This document shows, piece by piece, positions 46,582 through 55,334 of a stretch of 64,000 bases of DNA. Both the position numbers and the translations under genes were made by a program. The stretch comes from Arcobacter sp. (lineage in GTDB: Bacteria > Campylobacterota > Campylobacteria > Campylobacterales > Arcobacteraceae). The notes beneath the pieces were generated by a model, which worked only from the letters and a program-made list of their open reading frames with translations, did no database searches and was not told the origin of the DNA. The stretch is taken from the NCBI GenBank assembly GCA_020048055.1, contig JAIFNA010000009.1, forward strand, positions 186,001 to 250,000, given 5' to 3'. Positions within the stretch are counted from its first letter, which is position 1. Each line of letters opens with the position of its first letter.

Positions 46582-47022
46582 TTATACTCGTTGGAAAATT
46601 ACTAATAATATATACATGATAAAACCTAGTATAAAACCAATAAAAATGGTTAATAAAGCTATCAAAAAGATTTTAAATTTGTTTGAAGTTTTCAAAATTT
46701 TCTTTTCTTCTAAATATGGACTACTCATAACAAGTGAAAATATAATTCCAGGTAAAACAAAGAATGCATGCAATAAACCTATCAAGCTATCATTTACAAT
46801 ATTAAACCAATTTAGAGATAAAAAAAATACAAAACTTAAACTTATGCCAGTTGATAGTCCTATATAAAATGGCATTTCAAAGTTAAACATAAATTTGTGT
46901 AAAAAAATAATTACAAATGGAACCAAAAGGTAATACCATAAACCAACATATAATGAATCTCCAAATGTCGTTACTAATAATGGCACAACTGATGATATTA
47001 TAATCAAAAAAATTAAATTCAT
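46582..47022 (-). CDS. Hypothetical four-helix membrane protein
   Basis: A 146-residue hydrophobic protein with four to five predicted transmembrane helices (about 3-20, 27-45, 52-72, 80-100 and 115-142) and few charged residues outside the loop LEEKKILKTSNKFK. No family is recognised. A ribosome binding site (AAAGGAG) precedes the ATG. It is the last gene of the minus-strand accessory cluster. The 104 bases before it hold no gene. Confidence 0.6.
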   Translation of the reverse strand: MNLIFLIIISSVVPLLVTTFGDSLYVGLWYYLLVPFVIIFLHKFMFNFEMPFYIGLSTGISLSFVFFLSLNWFNIVNDSLIGLLHAFFVLPGIIFSLVMSSPYLEEKKILKTSNKFKIFLIALLTIFIGFILGFIMYILLVIFQRV

Positions 47023-47126
47023 ATTTTTCTCCTTTTACTTTTTATTATGGCTACAAAAACTTTATATACATTTTTATATTCAATATAAGATTTTAAAGCT
47101 ATTTTCAAACCTTATATTCTTTGTTT

Positions 47127-47576
47127 TTACTTATACGGTTTTTCATTCATATTGAGTTTTTTAAGAAAAATTGGTATTGGTCTACCAGTTACAAATGTAA
47201 CTAAAGCATAAAATTGTGAGTTTGTATTCTTTTTTGGGAATTTACAAAATGCATTTACTTTATTTTGAATACATGCTATTTCGAATTTATTTTTACTATC
47301 ATCAAGTATATAATTCAAATATATATCCAACTCCTCTTTAGTCGAATCTCTATAATCACATCCTGCATCACAACTAATATTCCTCCAATTGCTAGCATTA
47401 GTGTCTTTGCCATACACAACCCAAGTGTTATTATTTTTTCCAAGATGCATAAGCATTTGTGACGATTGCATTTTTGCATCTAACAGGCTATAAGTACCAA
47501 TATCAGCATTTGTTATATTTTCTATTGCAAAAGACAATGAATTAAACATAAATACAATTAGTAATTTTTTTATCAT
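47127..47576 (-). CDS. Small exported hypothetical protein
   Basis: A 149-residue protein with a signal peptide (about 1-17, MIKKLLIVFMFNSLSFA). The mature part has four cysteines (SCDAGCDYR, IACIQNKVNAFCKF), suggesting periplasmic disulphides. No family is recognised. The size and export are compatible with a periplasmic immunity or binding protein, but nothing specific supports that. It overlaps the preceding 28-codon ORF by four bases (ATGA). Confidence 0.6.
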   Translation of the reverse strand: MIKKLLIVFMFNSLSFAIENITNADIGTYSLLDAKMQSSQMLMHLGKNNNTWVVYGKDTNASNWRNISCDAGCDYRDSTKEELDIYLNYILDDSKNKFEIACIQNKVNAFCKFPKKNTNSQFYALVTFVTGRPIPIFLKKLNMNEKPYK

Positions 47577-47659
47577 TTTGTAACTCCTTGATTTTTATCT
47601 GCCTTATAAACTGTTCCTACTGATTCTATATTTACTTTCACATAATATGTTGTTGCCAT
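47573..47659 (-). CDS. Short ORF (28 residues) coupled to the exported protein
   Basis: It starts with ATG preceded by AAAGGA and reads MATTYYVKVNIESVGTVY and ten further residues, ending in an ATGA overlap with the next gene. It may be a real small protein, the N-terminal remnant of a larger gene cut down by deletion, or a leader whose translation opens the downstream start. Confidence 0.4.
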   Translation of the reverse strand: MATTYYVKVNIESVGTVYKADKNQGVTK

Positions 47660-47681
47660 TGTTTTATCCTTTATTTTATTT

Positions 47682-48266
47682 TTATACTTTTCTGCTATGT
47701 TTTCTGATTCTAAATGCAGTTTTGACTCCAATTGGAAGCTCTACATTTTCCAAACTCTCTATTTGGATATGATAGTTTCGCAGCCTTTGTAGGTCAGCTA
47801 TCATAATGTTTTTACCTCCATCATAATCTCCACCATAAAGAGGTACTATTGCCACAAACTCTATTTTTTCTCCTTGATACTCTTTCTTGGTCATTTCTGG
47901 AAACCAACTAGCACCACTCCAAATAGTTACATCATTACTAGCCCAACCAAGTGGAGTTAGTGTAACTTTTAGCTTAAAGGATTGTTGCTCTTCTTTTGGT
48001 ATTGGTATATTATTTTTCATGCCTTTGTCAATTGCATATTCTGTTAATCCTTGCTCTTCTGTTAATTTTGTATAGCCAAGAAAATAGCCTATAGCCAGTT
48101 CAAATCTCACTTCCGACCCCAAAATATTCCACGGTGCCTGAAAATCAGTCTCATAGACTGTACCTTTTTTGGAGAAATCCACAGGTATACTAAACGGCAC
48201 TTTCATCTCTTTTGCATAGAGTCCAAAGGGTAATAACCCCATCAATACAATCCACAATCTTTTCAT
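47682..48266 (-). CDS. Exported hypothetical protein, DUF5625-like
   Basis: A 194-residue protein with a signal peptide (about 1-19, LMGLLPFGLYA). The mature start VPFSIPVDFSKKGTVYETDF resembles the pattern I associate with DUF5625 proteins, but this is from memory and weak. It may be periplasmic, without a lipobox. An AAGGAG precedes the ATG; directly upstream lies one copy of the island's direct repeat. Confidence 0.55.
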   Translation of the reverse strand: MKRLWIVLMGLLPFGLYAKEMKVPFSIPVDFSKKGTVYETDFQAPWNILGSEVRFELAIGYFLGYTKLTEEQGLTEYAIDKGMKNNIPIPKEEQQSFKLKVTLTPLGWASNDVTIWSGASWFPEMTKKEYQGEKIEFVAIVPLYGGDYDGGKNIMIADLQRLRNYHIQIESLENVELPIGVKTAFRIRKHSRKV

Positions 48267-48274
48267 CTTTTTGT

Positions 48275-48387
48275 TCTCCTTTTTTGTTTTACTTTTTCTC
48301 TCTGTTAAAAAAAGACATTATTTGCCATATTAACCTGCTACTTTTGTTTTAGTTTTTTATTGCCTCTTTTAGTGAACAACTGACACT
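48275..48387. repeat. Imperfect direct repeat, copy A
   Basis: About 113 bases, from TCTCCTTTTT to TGACACTTAG, similar over nearly the whole length to copy B at 49984-50097. The shared core includes GACATTATTTGCCAT and TAGTTTTTTAT. In the minus-strand sense it ends a short frame MANNVFF (seven codons, then TAA because of a 7-T run) and immediately precedes the ribosome binding site of the 194-residue gene. Confidence 0.75.
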
Positions 48388-48473
48388 TAGTGTCCTAGCC
48401 AAACAAGTTTGATTTTTCTTTTTGTCTTGGTTTGTTTAGCTTTTTAAAACCATAACGATATGATTTTAAAAAA

Positions 48474-48641
48474 CTAAGCAACAAGTTGAGTTTCAAATAA
48501 ACTTTCCATCACCTCATGTTCATTTGCATTTCGTGGATTGTTTCCTAAGTTTGACAATACCAATTTCTCACCTGCTTGGATGGTGTATTTATCATTACTA
48601 ATTTGCACTTGAGGTTTACCTATACCAAATAACGGAGCCAA
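48474..48641 (-). CDS. Short ORF, 55 residues
   Basis: A frame with a TTG start about 13 bases after an AGGAG and coding-like sequence (GIGKPQVQISNDKYTIQAGE, ESLFETQLVA at the end). It follows the disrupted gene at 48646-49128, with only four bases between. It is either a small protein or the tail of a larger one. The remaining stretch 48388-48473 shows nothing further. Confidence 0.4.
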   Translation of the reverse strand: MAPLFGIGKPQVQISNDKYTIQAGEKLVLSNLGNNPRNANEHEVMESLFETQLVA

Positions 48642-48645
48642 GAAC

Positions 48646-49128
48646 TCATTGCTTTTCTCCTAATATAATGATTTTTCTATGGTTTTGTTCTGCCATATAG
48701 AAATATCCTTTTTCGCTCTGCACACATCCTTGCATACTAAAATTACTCACAACAGTATTTGTTGCATCAAAGTAGTCCAATATTTTGTTATCAAAATTAA
48801 AAACTTATATTGAGCCATTTTTATATTGTACGACCAGACCCCATGAGCCTTCATCAAAAACATAATGATTTGTTTTTAAAAAGTTATTTATCTGTTCTGA
48901 ATTTATATTTTCAGAAGGAATAGAGTCGCCATAAGATGGTACGACACAAGCTGTTAATAATGTTGAGGATAATAATTTATCTATTGATAAATAAGAGTTT
49001 TTTTTCCAATTATCCAAAATTGTGTTTTGTAATTCACTACCTGATGATTTATTTACTTTTAGCACAATCAATACCAGTATGACACCAAATAAACCTAATA
49101 TTGGTACTATTTTATTTTTAATATTCAA
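48646..49128 (-). pseudogene. Single-helix membrane protein gene with an in-frame nonsense codon
   Basis: From TTG 49128 (AAGGAG six bases upstream) the frame encodes a short polar start, a transmembrane helix (IVPILGLFGVILVLIVL), and an extracytoplasmic part up to WGLVVQYKNGSI, then TAA at 48805-48807. The same frame stays open for 52 more codons of coding-like sequence (VFNFDNKILDYFDATNTVV, FSMQGCVQSEKGYFYMAEQ) to TGA at 48646. The simplest reading is one 160-residue protein interrupted by a point mutation. A 107-residue truncated product may still be made. Cys residues lie on both sides of the stop. The family is unknown. Confidence 0.6.
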
Positions 49129-49222
49129 TTTCTTCTCCTTGGATATTAAGTTGATTGGCATCTGCTGGAGATTTCAGAATATTTGCTATTGTGTCAATTG
49201 TTTGTGTATTGACTGTGTTCAT
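49118..49222 (-). CDS. Short ORF (34 residues) coupled to its neighbours
   Basis: It begins with ATG in an ATGA overlap with the 252-residue gene, has AAGGA upstream, and reads MNTVNTQTIDTIANILKSPA and 14 more residues. It ends inside the start of the following gene. The arrangement suggests translational coupling along the operon. No family is recognised; it could be a remnant. Confidence 0.4.
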   Translation of the reverse strand: MNTVNTQTIDTIANILKSPADANQLNIQGEEIEY

Positions 49223-49977
49223 TTTTCATCCTTTAAGTTGTATTTTTTATATCGTTTCATTCTATTTAGCCTATGTATAGGCAACTCTTTGCGATTGAAC
49301 CACCAAAGCCAAGCCCAGCCAGGCAAGGAATATATAAGCCACCAGAGAAGGTTTGGGAGTTTTGAATTGTAAAATTCAACTTTATATTCATAATCATATT
49401 CTGCAATATAATTGCCACTTTGAAGTTTGACAAATTCATTTTCAACTTTTAACTCTCTTAATAGATTGTAAGTTTCCCATAAGTATCTTTGGTCTTCATA
49501 CCAAATATCAACCCTTGTTTTGGTATCTTGAATCTTTTTTTTGAATTCTTCTGCTTCCTCATCATAATAGAAGCAACAAAGTCTATACTCATCTTCATTT
49601 CCATTTTCATCTCTAAGCCTGATGTAATCTTTTTTTCCTTTATATCCTACTTTTGTCACGACTCCTGATACTTTGTGCATCTCTTCTAGCTTCAATGGAT
49701 GCCCTTGTGTCAATCCTATGGAATAAAAAAACACCATAAATGCCGCAGGAGCCAAAAATACCACCCAAGCAAAAGTAGCAGAGATTGGTCTATACCACGC
49801 TCTTACGAAAAAAACTTGCCATAAATAACTTTGTTTCCATCCAGAAGCTTTTGGGACTACTTCATAAGTTCCTTCTTTTTTTCTTTTTTTCCAAGCTAGA
49901 ATATCCCAAAAACTCGCTATCAATAGGCATATTAACCCAACCCAACTAGCTATTTCACCAAATGTTAAATCTTCCAA
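49219..49977 (-). CDS. Hypothetical membrane protein with an extracytoplasmic or loop domain
   Basis: A 252-residue protein. Helices are predicted at about 9-28, 67-88 and 207-224; the approximately 110-residue domain between the last two (SGVVTKVGYKGKKDYIRLRD, with a CC pair) looks like a small beta-rich module. Trp content is high near the C-terminal helix. No family is recognised. The TTG start at 49977 is preceded by AAGGAG at eight bases and there is no ATG alternative. It heads the minus-strand cluster just downstream of repeat copy B. Confidence 0.6.
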   Translation of the reverse strand: MEDLTFGEIASWVGLICLLIASFWDILAWKKRKKEGTYEVVPKASGWKQSYLWQVFFVRAWYRPISATFAWVVFLAPAAFMVFFYSIGLTQGHPLKLEEMHKVSGVVTKVGYKGKKDYIRLRDENGNEDEYRLCCFYYDEEAEEFKKKIQDTKTRVDIWYEDQRYLWETYNLLRELKVENEFVKLQSGNYIAEYDYEYKVEFYNSKLPNLLWWLIYSLPGWAWLWWFNRKELPIHRLNRMKRYKKYNLKDEK

Positions 49978-49983
49978 GTTATT

Positions 49984-50097
49984 TCTCCTTTGTTGTTTTA
50001 CTTTTTCTCTCAGTTAAAAAAAAGACATTATTTGCCATCTTCACCTCTTGCTTTTGATTTAGTTTTTTATCGCCTCTTCTAGCGAACCACTGACTCA
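49984..50097. repeat. Imperfect direct repeat, copy B
   Basis: It matches copy A at 48275-48387 over about 114 bases. On the minus strand this copy carries an open 39-codon frame (49979-50098, starting MSQWFARRGDKKLNQKQEVK) that includes the same MANNVFF segment but continues because the T run is 8 long here. The frame stops one base before the TTG of the 252-residue gene. Copy A has a stop in the equivalent frame. Confidence 0.75.
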
Positions 50098-50098
50098 T

Positions 50099-50397
50099 TA
50101 GTTAGTAGTTCTTGAAGAATACATAAAAAATGTAACTATTTTGTATCTTCAGTTACTAAATCGACACTTTTTGAATAAGAAATATAAAATAATACAATTT
50201 TACACAAATATAGCTCTATGATTTTAAAATATTAAGTGCCATATATTAGGTTATTTATTGATAAGTTTTTTGATTTTATAGCTGTTTTGATAGATTGGAT
50301 TTTATTGTTGTGATTTATCTGTAAAATAAAGTGTCAAGTGTGCTTTAATAACCAACAAAGATAATAATTCGATGTTGGCTATGGTTAACTTGAGTTT
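50099..50397. other. AT-rich intergenic region
   Basis: Roughly 300 bases between the accessory cluster and the nitroreductase gene. No ORF with coding character is seen on either strand. It must contain the promoter of the minus-strand cluster; AT-rich -10-like boxes exist around 50180-50215 but none stands out. No tRNA-like, att-like or inverted-repeat structure was recognised. Confidence 0.5.
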
Positions 50398-51027
50398 TTA
50401 TAGGTATTGAACTACATCACAGATGCTAAGTCGTAATTTCTCACTTTGAGGGTTTACTCTATATCCAAAAGGGACAATAACACAAAGACGATATTCTTTT
50501 GTATCAAGATTTAAAAGATTTTCTATATTTTCCCTCTCAAACCCTTCAATAGGGCAACTATCAATCCCGATACTAGCAGCCCCTGTCATCATATTTCCAA
50601 GTGCAATATAGCATTGTCTAGCGCTCCATTCTAAAATCTTTTCATCACTACTCATAGTTTCACTTAGATGATTTTTGTAAAGTTCCAAATATTTTTCAAG
50701 ATTTTCTTGTGATAAGTTTCGTCTGTTAAACATATTTTTAACATAGTCATTTGTAGGTTTCACATCCTCGATTTTTGCTAGTACAATAACCAAATCACTA
50801 CAAGTTGTAATTTGTGGCTGATTCCAACAAAATGGTCTTATTTTCTCTTTTAATTCTTGATTTTGAACAACTAAAAATTTCCAATGCTCCATCCCAAATG
50901 ACGACGGTGAAAGTCTTGCTGTTTCTAAAATAAATTCCAAATCCTCTTTTGGTATCTTTTTTGTTTCATCAAAAATCTTACATGCGTGTCTAAAATTCAT
51001 AGCTTCTAAAAATTGTTCTTTTTTCAT
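50398..51027 (-). CDS. Nitroreductase family FMN-dependent oxidoreductase
   Basis: A 209-residue NfsB-type flavoprotein. The FMN-binding N-terminal region has FRHACKIFDETKKIP and ARLSPSSFGMEHWKFLVV; the second region has ECSARQCYIALGNMM-like WSARQCYIALGNMMTGAASIGIDSCPIEGF, and the end has PFGYR. Likely NAD(P)H-dependent reduction of quinones or nitro compounds; the physiological substrate is unknown. ATG 51027 is chosen because GGAG lies just upstream; an in-frame ATG four codons earlier overlaps that site. Confidence 0.85.
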   Translation of the reverse strand: MKKEQFLEAMNFRHACKIFDETKKIPKEDLEFILETARLSPSSFGMEHWKFLVVQNQELKEKIRPFCWNQPQITTCSDLVIVLAKIEDVKPTNDYVKNMFNRRNLSQENLEKYLELYKNHLSETMSSDEKILEWSARQCYIALGNMMTGAASIGIDSCPIEGFERENIENLLNLDTKEYRLCVIVPFGYRVNPQSEKLRLSICDVVQYL

Positions 51028-51072
51028 AAATATCTCCATTTAATTTTTTCATATTGTACAAAAATGGAATAA

Positions 51073-51104
51073 AAAAAGGGTGGAGTTTTACCTCCACCCT
51101 TTTT
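51073..51104 (-). terminator. Rho-independent terminator of acnB
   Basis: A 13-base arm (AAAAAGGGTGGAG) and its complement (CTCCACCCTTTTT) enclose a six-base loop. The stem has a GC-rich centre, with A/T runs on both sides, so it can stop transcription in either direction. It lies 18 bases after the acnB stop codon and before the nitroreductase gene. Confidence 0.85.
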
Positions 51105-51121
51105 ATTGTTTTGAGATAAAA

Positions 51122-53664
51122 CTATTTTACCATCGCTTGAAGTTCATCTTTTGATACTTTGTTGAAATTTAAGTATTTGTAAACACTATCACTCATCTCA
51201 GGTTTAATTTTATTTGGAACGATACTCAAATACTCCTCTTTAGTAGGAATTCTCCCTTTAAGAGCTGTAACTGCTGCAAGTTCAGCACTTCCAAGATAAA
51301 CTTGACTCCCTTTTCCTAGACGATTGTCAAAGTTTCTTGTAGAAGTTGAGAAAACATAAGCATTTTGTGCAACCGCTGCTTGATTCCCCATACAAAGACT
51401 ACATCCTGGAATTTCTGTTCTAGCTCCTGCTGTTCCAAATACAGAGTAGTAACCCTCTTCTTGAAGTGTTTTTTCATCCATTTTAGTTGGTGGACAAACC
51501 CATAGTTTTGTAGGAACTTGACCTTCTCCTCGTAAAACTTCCCCTAAAGCTCTAAATAATCCAATATTTGTCATACAACTTCCAACAAAAACTTCATCAA
51601 TTTTCGTTTGAAGTCCAGCTGAATGAATCTCGCTTAAAGTTTTAACATCATCTGGATCGTTTGGACAAGCCAAAATTGGTTCAGTTATCTCATTTAAATC
51701 TATCTCGATAACAGCACTATATTCAGCGTCCGCATCTGCTTCAAGTAAAACAGGATTTGCTAACCACTCCTTCATTTTATCAGCTCTTCTTTGCAGTGTA
51801 ACACTATCAGCATAACCTTGAGCAATCATCTCTTCGATAAGTACAATATTTGAAGCTAAATATTCAGCAACTGGCTCTTTGTTTAGTTTAACAGTACAAG
51901 CAGCCGCACTTCTTTCAGCTGATGCATCAGAAAGTTCAAATGCTTGTTCACATTTTAGATTTTCTAAACCCTCAATCTCAAGAATTTTTCCATCAAAAAT
52001 ATTTTTCTTACCTTTTTTCTCAACTGTTAAAAGTCCAGCTTTGATTGCATAATAAGGGATTGCATTTACTAAATCTCTTAAAGTTATACCATCTTGCATC
52101 TCACCAGAAAATCTAACAAGTACAGATTCAGGCATAGTTAAAGGCATCATTCCAGTAACTCCTGCAAATGCTACAAGTCCACTTCCAGCTGGAAAACTGA
52201 TACCAATTGGGAATCTTGTATGGCTATCTCCACCAGTTCCAACAGTATCTGGAAGACAAAGTCTATTTAGCCATGAGTGGATTACTCCATCACCTGGTCT
52301 TAAAATAACACCTTTTCTGCTTGTCCAGAATGCTGGAAGAGTATGTTGAAGTTTAATATCTGCTGGTTTTGGATAAGCAGCTGTATGACAAAATGATTGC
52401 ATAACCATATCTGCACCAAAATCAAGTGCAGCTAATTCTTTTACTTCATCTCTTGTCATAGGTCCAGTTGTATCTTGACTTCCAACTGTTGTAGCGATTG
52501 GCTCACAGTAAACATTTGGTTTAATTCCAGTTGTTCCACAAGCCTTACCAACCATTTTTTGAGCTAGCGTGTAGCCTTTTCCATTATCTGCTGGATTTTC
52601 AGGGATTAAAAATAAATCACTTGCACCAAGTCCTAAAGCATCTCTTGCTTTTGCAGTCAATCCTTTTCCAATAATAAGTGGGATTCTCCCCCCTGCTCTC
52701 ATCTCATCTGTTATAGTGTTTGGTTGAAGAGCAAATTTACTCACAACTACACCATCTTTTTCTATAACACCATCGTATGGTTTTACAACGATTACATCGC
52801 CAGTTTCAAGATTTTCAACTGGAGCTTTAAGTGGTAAACATCCACTATCTTCTGCTGTGTTAAAGAAAATTGGAGCAATAATACTTCCAATAACAACACC
52901 ACCAGTTCTTTTATTTGGAATACCTTCAATATCTGTTCCCATATGCCACTGTACTGAGTTTATTCCTGATTTTCTTGAGCTTCCAGTACCAACAACATCA
53001 CCAACATAAGCTAAAGGATTACCTTTTTCTTTTAATTCGTTCATAGTTTGAAGTGGATTTGGCATCCTTGCACCAAGCATAGAATTTGCATGAAGCGGGA
53101 TATCTGCTCTTGTAAATGCTTCACTTGCAGGACTTAAATCATCAGTATTAGTTTCCCCTGGAATTTTGTAAACTGTAAGTTTTATCTCATTTGCCAAAGC
53201 TGGTTGATTTGTAAACCACTCCCCATTTGCCCAAGATAGAATAACCTCTTTTGCTTTAGCATTTCCATTATTTGCAAGTTGATTTACATCATCAAAGCTA
53301 CCATAAACTAAAATTGTATTTTTAAGCTGAGTTGCCGCTGCATTAGCAACATCACCATCAATTTTTAAAGCCTCAACAAGTGGAGAAACATTAAACCCAC
53401 CACCCATTTTTCCAAGAATTTCAACAGCTTTTACTTTATCAATAGCACATCATTTAAAAAAGCAGCCTTTACATAAGCACTATCATCAACTCCACCATTG
53501 ATTTTATTCTCGAACAAATCAAGTAGATAATCTTGCTCAATTATTGTATCAGCTTTTAAAAGCTCAACAAGTTCTGCAGTTTGCTCCGCACTTAATGCTA
53601 AAGGTGGAACCCCAAGCTCTTCTCTCTCTTTTGTATGTAATTTATAGTTTGTTACTAAACTCAT
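51122..53664 (-). pseudogene. acnB: Aconitate hydratase B, interrupted by a one-base frameshift
   Basis: AcnB isomerises citrate and isocitrate in the citric acid cycle. The N-terminal 70 residues (MSLVTNYKLHTKEREELG up to AAFLNDV) are in one frame and the other 770 ([17 protein letters not shown] to the end) in the next. Restoring one base at about 53447-53448, between the codons for D-V and A-I, gives a continuous product of about 847 residues, the normal AcnB length. The Fe-S ligands are present in VGSCMTNIG and [11 protein letters not shown]. The site is not in a homopolymer. As this is usually the only aconitase in the group, a sequencing or assembly error is as likely as a real mutation. 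Confidence 0.88.
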
Positions 53665-53798
53665 AATTCAATTCCTTTGTTGTGATTTTTAAAATATGAG
53701 TTTATCAAAAAAAAATTATTTTTAGTCTTTTGGTGTGTAGATTTTACCCTTACAGGAAGTGAGTGTTTAGAAAAGTTACATCAAGTAGATTTTTTATT

Positions 53799-54953
53799 TT
53801 AAATAGTTTCCATTGGAAACACAACTTCAAACACTGCTCCACCATTTTCATTGTATGCTTTGATTGTTCCATCATTTTCATGCACAATTTTTTGCGCGAT
53901 ATTTAATCCGACTCCCATGCCTGAAGATACTTTTGTACTCTTAAAAGGATCAAAAATATGTTCAATAATACTATTATTTATACCGCCAGCATTATCTCTA
54001 AACTTAACAATAATTTGATTTTCTTGTGAAGATATAAAAATCTCAAGCTTTCTGTCATTAAAAGTTTTATATTTCATAAGTTCATCTAGTGCATTATTTA
54101 TTATTACAATCCAAACTTGCTCAATTCTTTGTTTTTGAACATTTGCTATATAGTCAATATTATCATGCTCCATCAGTGTGGTATATAATTGATTATTTAA
54201 ATAAACATTTGAAATATGTTTACACTTATTATGTGTCATAGTTATGGCAACCATAATTGTTCGGTAAAGATTTACAGATTCTTTTTCTAGATTTGTTTCA
54301 GAAGCTATCTCTTTCATTGATGAAATAATATTTTCAATACGATTAATTCCATCAAAAATCGTTTTTGCATCCTCACTTAATCTATCACGCAATTCAAGAT
54401 TTTCAATATCTAGAATATCTTCAGCCATCATCTCAAAGGTAGCTTTTATATATGTAAGTGGTGTATTTATTTCGTGAGTTATTCCTGCTGTTAATTGCCC
54501 AATAGCTAAAAATTTAGCATTTAATATCTCTTTTTCCTGATGTGAAATTATCTCATTTTCTAATATTTTCTTCTCAACAATTGGAAGAACATTTTTTTTA
54601 ATAACATCTAGTAATTTACGAACATCAATAGGTTTTTTAATATAACCAGTTACTCCAATATCAATCGCACGATGTAGAAAATTAGCATCATTATGTGCGG
54701 TAGTTATAAGCATCGGAATAAAAGGTGATATTTCTTTAATTTTATCAAGCATATCAAGACCATTCATTTTTGGCATATTAATGTCTGTTATAATTACATC
54801 AATCTTCTCATGATTTTCTTGAAATGTTTTTAGACCATCAAGACCATTTTCACAAATTATAAATCCTTTGAAAAATGTTCTTAATAAACCTCCAATTGAA
54901 TCACGAATATTTTTTTCATCCTCAACATAAAGTGCCGTAATACCTTTAAACAC
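53799..54953 (-). CDS. Receiver-histidine kinase hybrid (receiver first)
   Basis: A 384-residue soluble protein. An N-terminal receiver domain (about 1-125) has the acidic pair in YVEDE, the phosphoacceptor in VIITDINMPKMNG and Lys in GYIKKPID. It is followed by a HisKA-like segment (LTAGITHEINTPLTYIK) and a HATPase domain (NNALDEL, FRDNAGGI, GMGVGLNIAQ). This order, receiver before kinase with no membrane segment, means the kinase may be switched by a phosphorylated receiver. It shares one base with the upstream receiver gene and belongs to the 53.8-57.5 kb sensory cluster. Confidence 0.88.
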   Translation of the reverse strand: MFKGITALYVEDEKNIRDSIGGLLRTFFKGFIICENGLDGLKTFQENHEKIDVIITDINMPKMNGLDMLDKIKEISPFIPMLITTAHNDANFLHRAIDIGVTGYIKKPIDVRKLLDVIKKNVLPIVEKKILENEIISHQEKEILNAKFLAIGQLTAGITHEINTPLTYIKATFEMMAEDILDIENLELRDRLSEDAKTIFDGINRIENIISSMKEIASETNLEKESVNLYRTIMVAITMTHNKCKHISNVYLNNQLYTTLMEHDNIDYIANVQKQRIEQVWIVIINNALDELMKYKTFNDRKLEIFISSQENQIIVKFRDNAGGINNSIIEHIFDPFKSTKVSSGMGVGLNIAQKIVHENDGTIKAYNENGGAVFEVVFPMETI

Positions 54954-55330
54954 TACATTATTCCTAGATGATCCAAAATCTTACTCTCTACATCTTTTAA
55001 ACTGATAAATGGTTTTGTTACATAATCAGTTGCACCAATTTTTTCACATTCCAAAATTTTATCAATTGTTGAATATGCTGTCATCATTATAACTTTAACA
55101 TCAGGACGAGATTCCATAACTTTTCGTAAAACCTCTACTCCATTCATCTCTGGCATCATAATATCAGTTAAAAGCATTTTAAAATCACCATATTTTATTA
55201 AATCCAAAGCCTCTAATGGATTTGTAGTTGTAAAAACATCTACAAGTTTTCTGCGATTAATAAATCTTTCTATAACATTTAAAATATCTCTCTCATCGTC
55301 AAGTATAAGTATCTTTGTTTTTTGAGCCAT
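54953..55330 (-). CDS. Single-domain response regulator (CheY-like)
   Basis: A 125-residue stand-alone receiver: acidic pair LILDDERD, phosphoacceptor MLLTDIMMPEMNG, the switch segment VIMMTAYSTIDK and Lys in YVTKPFIS. There is no output domain, so it acts by protein contact or phosphotransfer. It lies between the chemoreceptor and the hybrid kinase, with 4 bases and a one-base overlap to its neighbours. Its sequence is not close to flagellar CheY. Confidence 0.9.
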   Translation of the reverse strand: MAQKTKILILDDERDILNVIERFINRRKLVDVFTTTNPLEALDLIKYGDFKMLLTDIMMPEMNGVEVLRKVMESRPDVKVIMMTAYSTIDKILECEKIGATDYVTKPFISLKDVESKILDHLGIM

Positions 55331-55334
55331 TTAT

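Noticed and set aside
46616-46867. Plus-strand ORF inside the four-helix membrane gene
   Set aside because: It is antisense to a frame with clear transmembrane helices and a good ribosome binding site, and it has no domain.
53431-53664. The 77-codon frame at the acnB start as a separate small gene
   Set aside because: Its first 70 codons are the AcnB N-terminus and the following AcnB sequence continues in the next frame after one missing base.
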